A stretch of 64,000 nucleotides of DNA from the NCBI RefSeq assembly GCF_000419525.1, contig NZ_ATTE01000001.1, forward strand, positions 4,214,501 to 4,278,500. The letters are read 5' to 3'. Positions 61,540 to 64,000 of this stretch are shown here, in pieces. How positions within the stretch are numbered: position 1 is the first letter of the stretch; each line of letters begins with the position of its first letter. The position numbers and the translations under genes were made by a program. Source of the stretch: Leucothrix mucor DSM 2157. GTDB lineage: Bacteria > Pseudomonadota > Gammaproteobacteria > Thiotrichales > Thiotrichaceae. Below the pieces are notes generated by a model, which made no database searches, was not told the DNA's origin, and worked only from the letters and a program-made list of their open reading frames with translations.

Positions 61540-62409
61540 ATGAGAATAGTGTCATTTTTGCAGGATGGAAAACAGCGAATCGGTTGCCCGAAAGGCGACC
61601 AGATTATTAACCTTTCAATAGCTGACCCTGAGCTTCCAACTGATCTCCTCAGTTTGCTGGAAGCTGGCCCAAGCGCCATGGAGCGGGCTAAGCAAGCCGC
61701 CGCCAATGCGGGCAGCGATACCTTAGTTGCCAGTGCGGATATCACCTACTTACCCCTGATTACCCGCTCGCCGAAGGTGATTTGTATCGGCCGCAACTAC
61801 GCCGCTCATGCTAAAGAAGGTGGCGTTGAGCCGCCAACTTATCCAGAAATCTTCTACCGTGGAAACACTTCACTGATTGGCCACAATCAACCGATCCTAC
61901 GCCCTGAGTGCTCCGATAAATTGGACTACGAAGCAGAGCTGGTCGCGATTATCGGAAAACGTGCCCGCCACGTATCTCTTGAAAATGCGCTGGATTACGT
62001 TGCAGGGTATTCCATCTTTAACGATGCCACCTTGCGTGACTATCAGCGTAAAAGCTCGCAATGGACGATCGGTAAAAACTTCGATGATACCGGCGCATTC
62101 GGGCCGGAATTCGTGACTGCCGATGAGTTACCCGCTGGCGCGCATGGCTTAAATATCCAAACCCGTTTAAATGGTCAGGTGATGCAGGATGCCAACACCC
62201 GTGACTTTATCTTCCCGATTGACGATCTGGTGGTGAAGCTGAGTGAGTGCATGACGCTGGAACCTGGCGACGTCATTGTGACCGGTACACCTGCTGGTGT
62301 TGGTTATGCGCGCAACCCACCAGTGTTTATGAAAGCGGGGGATTTGTGTGAAGTTGAGATAGAAGGTATTGGGGTATTGAGTAATCCGGTCCAAGATGAA
62401 GCGCGTTAA
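61540..62409 (+). CDS. Fumarylacetoacetate hydrolase family protein
   Basis: 289 residues. The FAH core is clear: VICIGRNYAAHAKE near 81-94, the metal-binding LDYEAELVAIIGK, YSIFNDATLRDYQRK and the QWTIGKNFDDTGAFGPE loop. Members hydrolyse or decarboxylate acylpyruvates and related diketo acids. Context (GntR regulator and TRAP transporter) suggests catabolism of an imported organic acid. Confidence 0.92.
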   Translation: MRIVSFLQDGKQRIGCPKGDQIINLSIADPELPTDLLSLLEAGPSAMERAKQAAANAGSDTLVASADITYLPLITRSPKVICIGRNYAAHAKEGGVEPPTYPEIFYRGNTSLIGHNQPILRPECSDKLDYEAELVAIIGKRARHVSLENALDYVAGYSIFNDATLRDYQRKSSQWTIGKNFDDTGAFGPEFVTADELPAGAHGLNIQTRLNGQVMQDANTRDFIFPIDDLVVKLSECMTLEPGDVIVTGTPAGVGYARNPPVFMKAGDLCEVEIEGIGVLSNPVQDEAR

Positions 62410-62450
62410 TTAGCGGTACCATTTTACGAACAGGGGTGAGGATTTTGACT

Positions 62451-64000
62451 ATGAAAAATATTGCGATCGCAGTCGCGGCTGGAATTCCGATTCTAAGCAT
62501 TCTTTGGGCGTTAGATATCCCCCTGTTGCTGAATATGGAAGTGGCACGCATCCAGTTTTTGGCGGTGTTGTTTGGCTTGGCCGTGGCATTGGTGTTTCTA
62601 TCAGGATTTGATAAAGCCAGCCCACGGGCACGGGTTATCAATCTGGTGGCGGCAGCGGGCTCATTAGTGGTCTTTAGTTGGGTCGGGCTTGAGTATCAGC
62701 GCTTCTTAGATGACTTTGCCTACCTGACGACTGAGATGAAAGTCCTCGGTGCCATTACGGTATTGCTAACCTTAGAAGCCATTCGGCGCACCACGGGTTG
62801 GATTCTGTTGTGCTTGGTGATGTTCTTTTTAGTTTATGCCTTATTTGGCGACTCGGTGCCTGCGCCATTAACCGGTACCAGCGTCACCAGTCAGGAGTTA
62901 GCGGTTTACTTAGCCTTTGACCCGAATGCCTTGCTCGGCACGCCACTCAGCGTGGTGGCCACCATCGTTATTGTGTTTATCTTCTTCGGTAAAATCCTGG
63001 TGAAAACCGGTTGCGGTGAGTTCTTTATTGATCTTGCAATGGCGGGCATGGGTAAGAAGCGAGGCGGTGCAGCGAAAATCTCAATTGTTGGCTCGGCGCT
63101 GTTTGGTTCCATTTCCGGTAGTGCGGTTTCCAATGTGGTGACTACCGGTGTTATGACCATTCCTCTAATGAAGCGCTCCGGTTATAGCGGCACACAAGCT
63201 GGCGCGATTGAAGCGATTGCCTCAACCGGTGGTCAGCTGATGCCGCCGATCATGGGAGCTGCGGCCTTCTTAATGGCGCAGTCGCTGGAAATTCCATACT
63301 CCGAAGTCATTATGGCGGCGCTAATTCCAGCCTTGCTGTACTACATCTCAGTATTTATTCAGGTTGATTTGGTTGCAGCTCGCGATGATATCTCTGCCGC
63401 TGAAAGTGAGTACCGCCCGGTATCGCAAGTACTGCGCGAAGGCTGGCACTTCATTCTTCCCTTCGCAATTCTGTTGTATGCCATGTTTGCTTTAAATAGC
63501 TCAGCAGCGATGGCAGCACTTTACGGCACGGCAGCGATTGTGATTGGTGGCTTTATTCGTAGCTATCGGGGTCACAAACTGAGCCTGAGTAGCCTATTTG
63601 AATCACTGCCAGAAACCGGCAAATCAGTGGTTGAGTTGATCATGATTGTGGGTGGCGCAGGTCTGGTGATCGGCTTACTCAATATCTCATCCGGCGGCTT
63701 TGCCTTAACGCTGGCTCTGGTACAGCTGGGTAGCAGCAGTCTGGCGATTCTATTAATGGTCTCGGCAGGGGTGTGTATTTTGCTGGGCATGGGGATGCCA
63801 ACTTCGGGCGTGTATGTGTTGTTGGCGGCATTGGTTGCGCCTTCATTGATTGAGACGGGTATTGATCCAATGGCGGCTCACATGTTCATTCTGTACTTCG
63901 GGATGATGTCGATGATCACGCCACCGATCGCGCTGGCAGCCTTTGCTGCCGCGACCATTAGTGAAGAGCCGCCCATGAAAACCGGTTTAGAGGCCATGCG
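62451..64000 (+). CDS. TRAP transporter fused permease subunit (4TM-12TM), incomplete at 3' end
   Basis: The frame from the ATG at 62451 (GGGGTGAGGA ribosome binding site) is open to the window end, over 510 residues. The N-terminal four helices (DctQ-like) are fused to a large DctM-like domain with FGSISGSAVSNVVTTGVMTI, EAIASTGGQLMPPIMGAAAF and LLGMGMPTSGVYVLLAALVA. This is the TAXI/TRAP-fused type, driven by an ion gradient with an extracytoplasmic binding protein that is probably encoded beyond the window. Confidence 0.93.
   Translation, partial: MKNIAIAVAAGIPILSILWALDIPLLLNMEVARIQFLAVLFGLAVALVFLSGFDKASPRARVINLVAAAGSLVVFSWVGLEYQRFLDDFAYLTTEMKVLGAITVLLTLEAIRRTTGWILLCLVMFFLVYALFGDSVPAPLTGTSVTSQELAVYLAFDPNALLGTPLSVVATIVIVFIFFGKILVKTGCGEFFIDLAMAGMGKKRGGAAKISIVGSALFGSISGSAVSNVVTTGVMTIPLMKRSGYSGTQAGAIEAIASTGGQLMPPIMGAAAFLMAQSLEIPYSEVIMAALIPALLYYISVFIQVDLVAARDDISAAESEYRPVSQVLREGWHFILPFAILLYAMFALNSSAAMAALYGTAAIVIGGFIRSYRGHKLSLSSLFESLPETGKSVVELIMIVGGAGLVIGLLNISSGGFALTLALVQLGSSSLAILLMVSAGVCILLGMGMPTSGVYVLLAALVAPSLIETGIDPMAAHMFILYFGMMSMITPPIALAAFAAATISEEPPMKTGLEAM

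Overview
The window looks like a chromosomal segment of a Gammaproteobacterium. Supporting evidence is the class II FbaA aldolase of the E. coli type, the nhaA-nhaR pair, a CspA-type cold-shock protein, Tag, an NnrS protein and a YqhC/YqhD-like pair. A marine or salt-adapted lifestyle is plausible (NhaA, TRAP transporter), but I cannot name a genus from sequence alone. Gene density is high and there are no rRNA, tRNA or CRISPR loci. One complete insertion sequence is present.

Layout. (1) 1-15244 is an inositol-type catabolic locus. It holds a TIM-barrel isomerase fragment, three different Gfo/Idh/MocA oxidoreductases, a complete RbsABC-like sugar ABC transporter, two LacI repressors, iolE, iolD, iolC, iolB and an IolJ-like class II aldolase. 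Two near-palindromic LacI-type operators lie between the divergent iolE and iolD. (2) 15245-26061 is a mixed housekeeping region: cold-shock protein, NnrS, a PLP lyase, DedA, an M24 peptidase, a lipoprotein esterase, Tag, a GST, a TPR protein, a GlyGly-CTERM-like protein and an LldD-like oxidase. (3) 26062-35900 is a plastic accessory region. It has three copies (one broken) of a Spy/CpxP-like chaperone gene, a bacterial NTAQ1-type N-terminal glutamine amidohydrolase, a YD-repeat lipoprotein, one intact and two decayed toxin-antitoxin modules, a DUF4143 ATPase with four 22-bp iterons in front and a C-terminal remnant of a second copy, and an intact single-ORF IS66-family element. (4) 35901-39588 is a three-gene operon matching the ABC-3C (ABC three-component) conflict systems: a nuclease-like effector, a middle component and a Rad50-like DUF3732 ATPase with a zinc hook. 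(5) 39733-64000 returns to mostly metabolic and regulatory genes: CobN, FbaA, DUF4112, an FKBP lipoprotein, a DnaQ-UvrC fusion, a VOC protein, a second complete TA pair, a GST, YqhD/YqhC, a MauG/YtkA-like/amidohydrolase operon, a GlxA-type regulator with an MFS transporter, a DUF533 protein, NhaR/NhaA, and a GntR-FAH-TRAP organic-acid cassette that runs off the window end.

The most notable signals are: the ABC-3C operon, whose ATPase carries an in-frame 6-bp repeat tract; four short tandem-repeat tracts whose unit length is a multiple of three inside genes (6 and 9 bp) and not outside them (7 and 8 bp); the Spy/ATPase/VapBC segmental duplication, with an 8-bp-repeat deletion that can be reconstructed base by base; the 22-bp iteron array; an internally deleted BrnT toxin beside an intact BrnA; and the WDYHV-type amidohydrolase.
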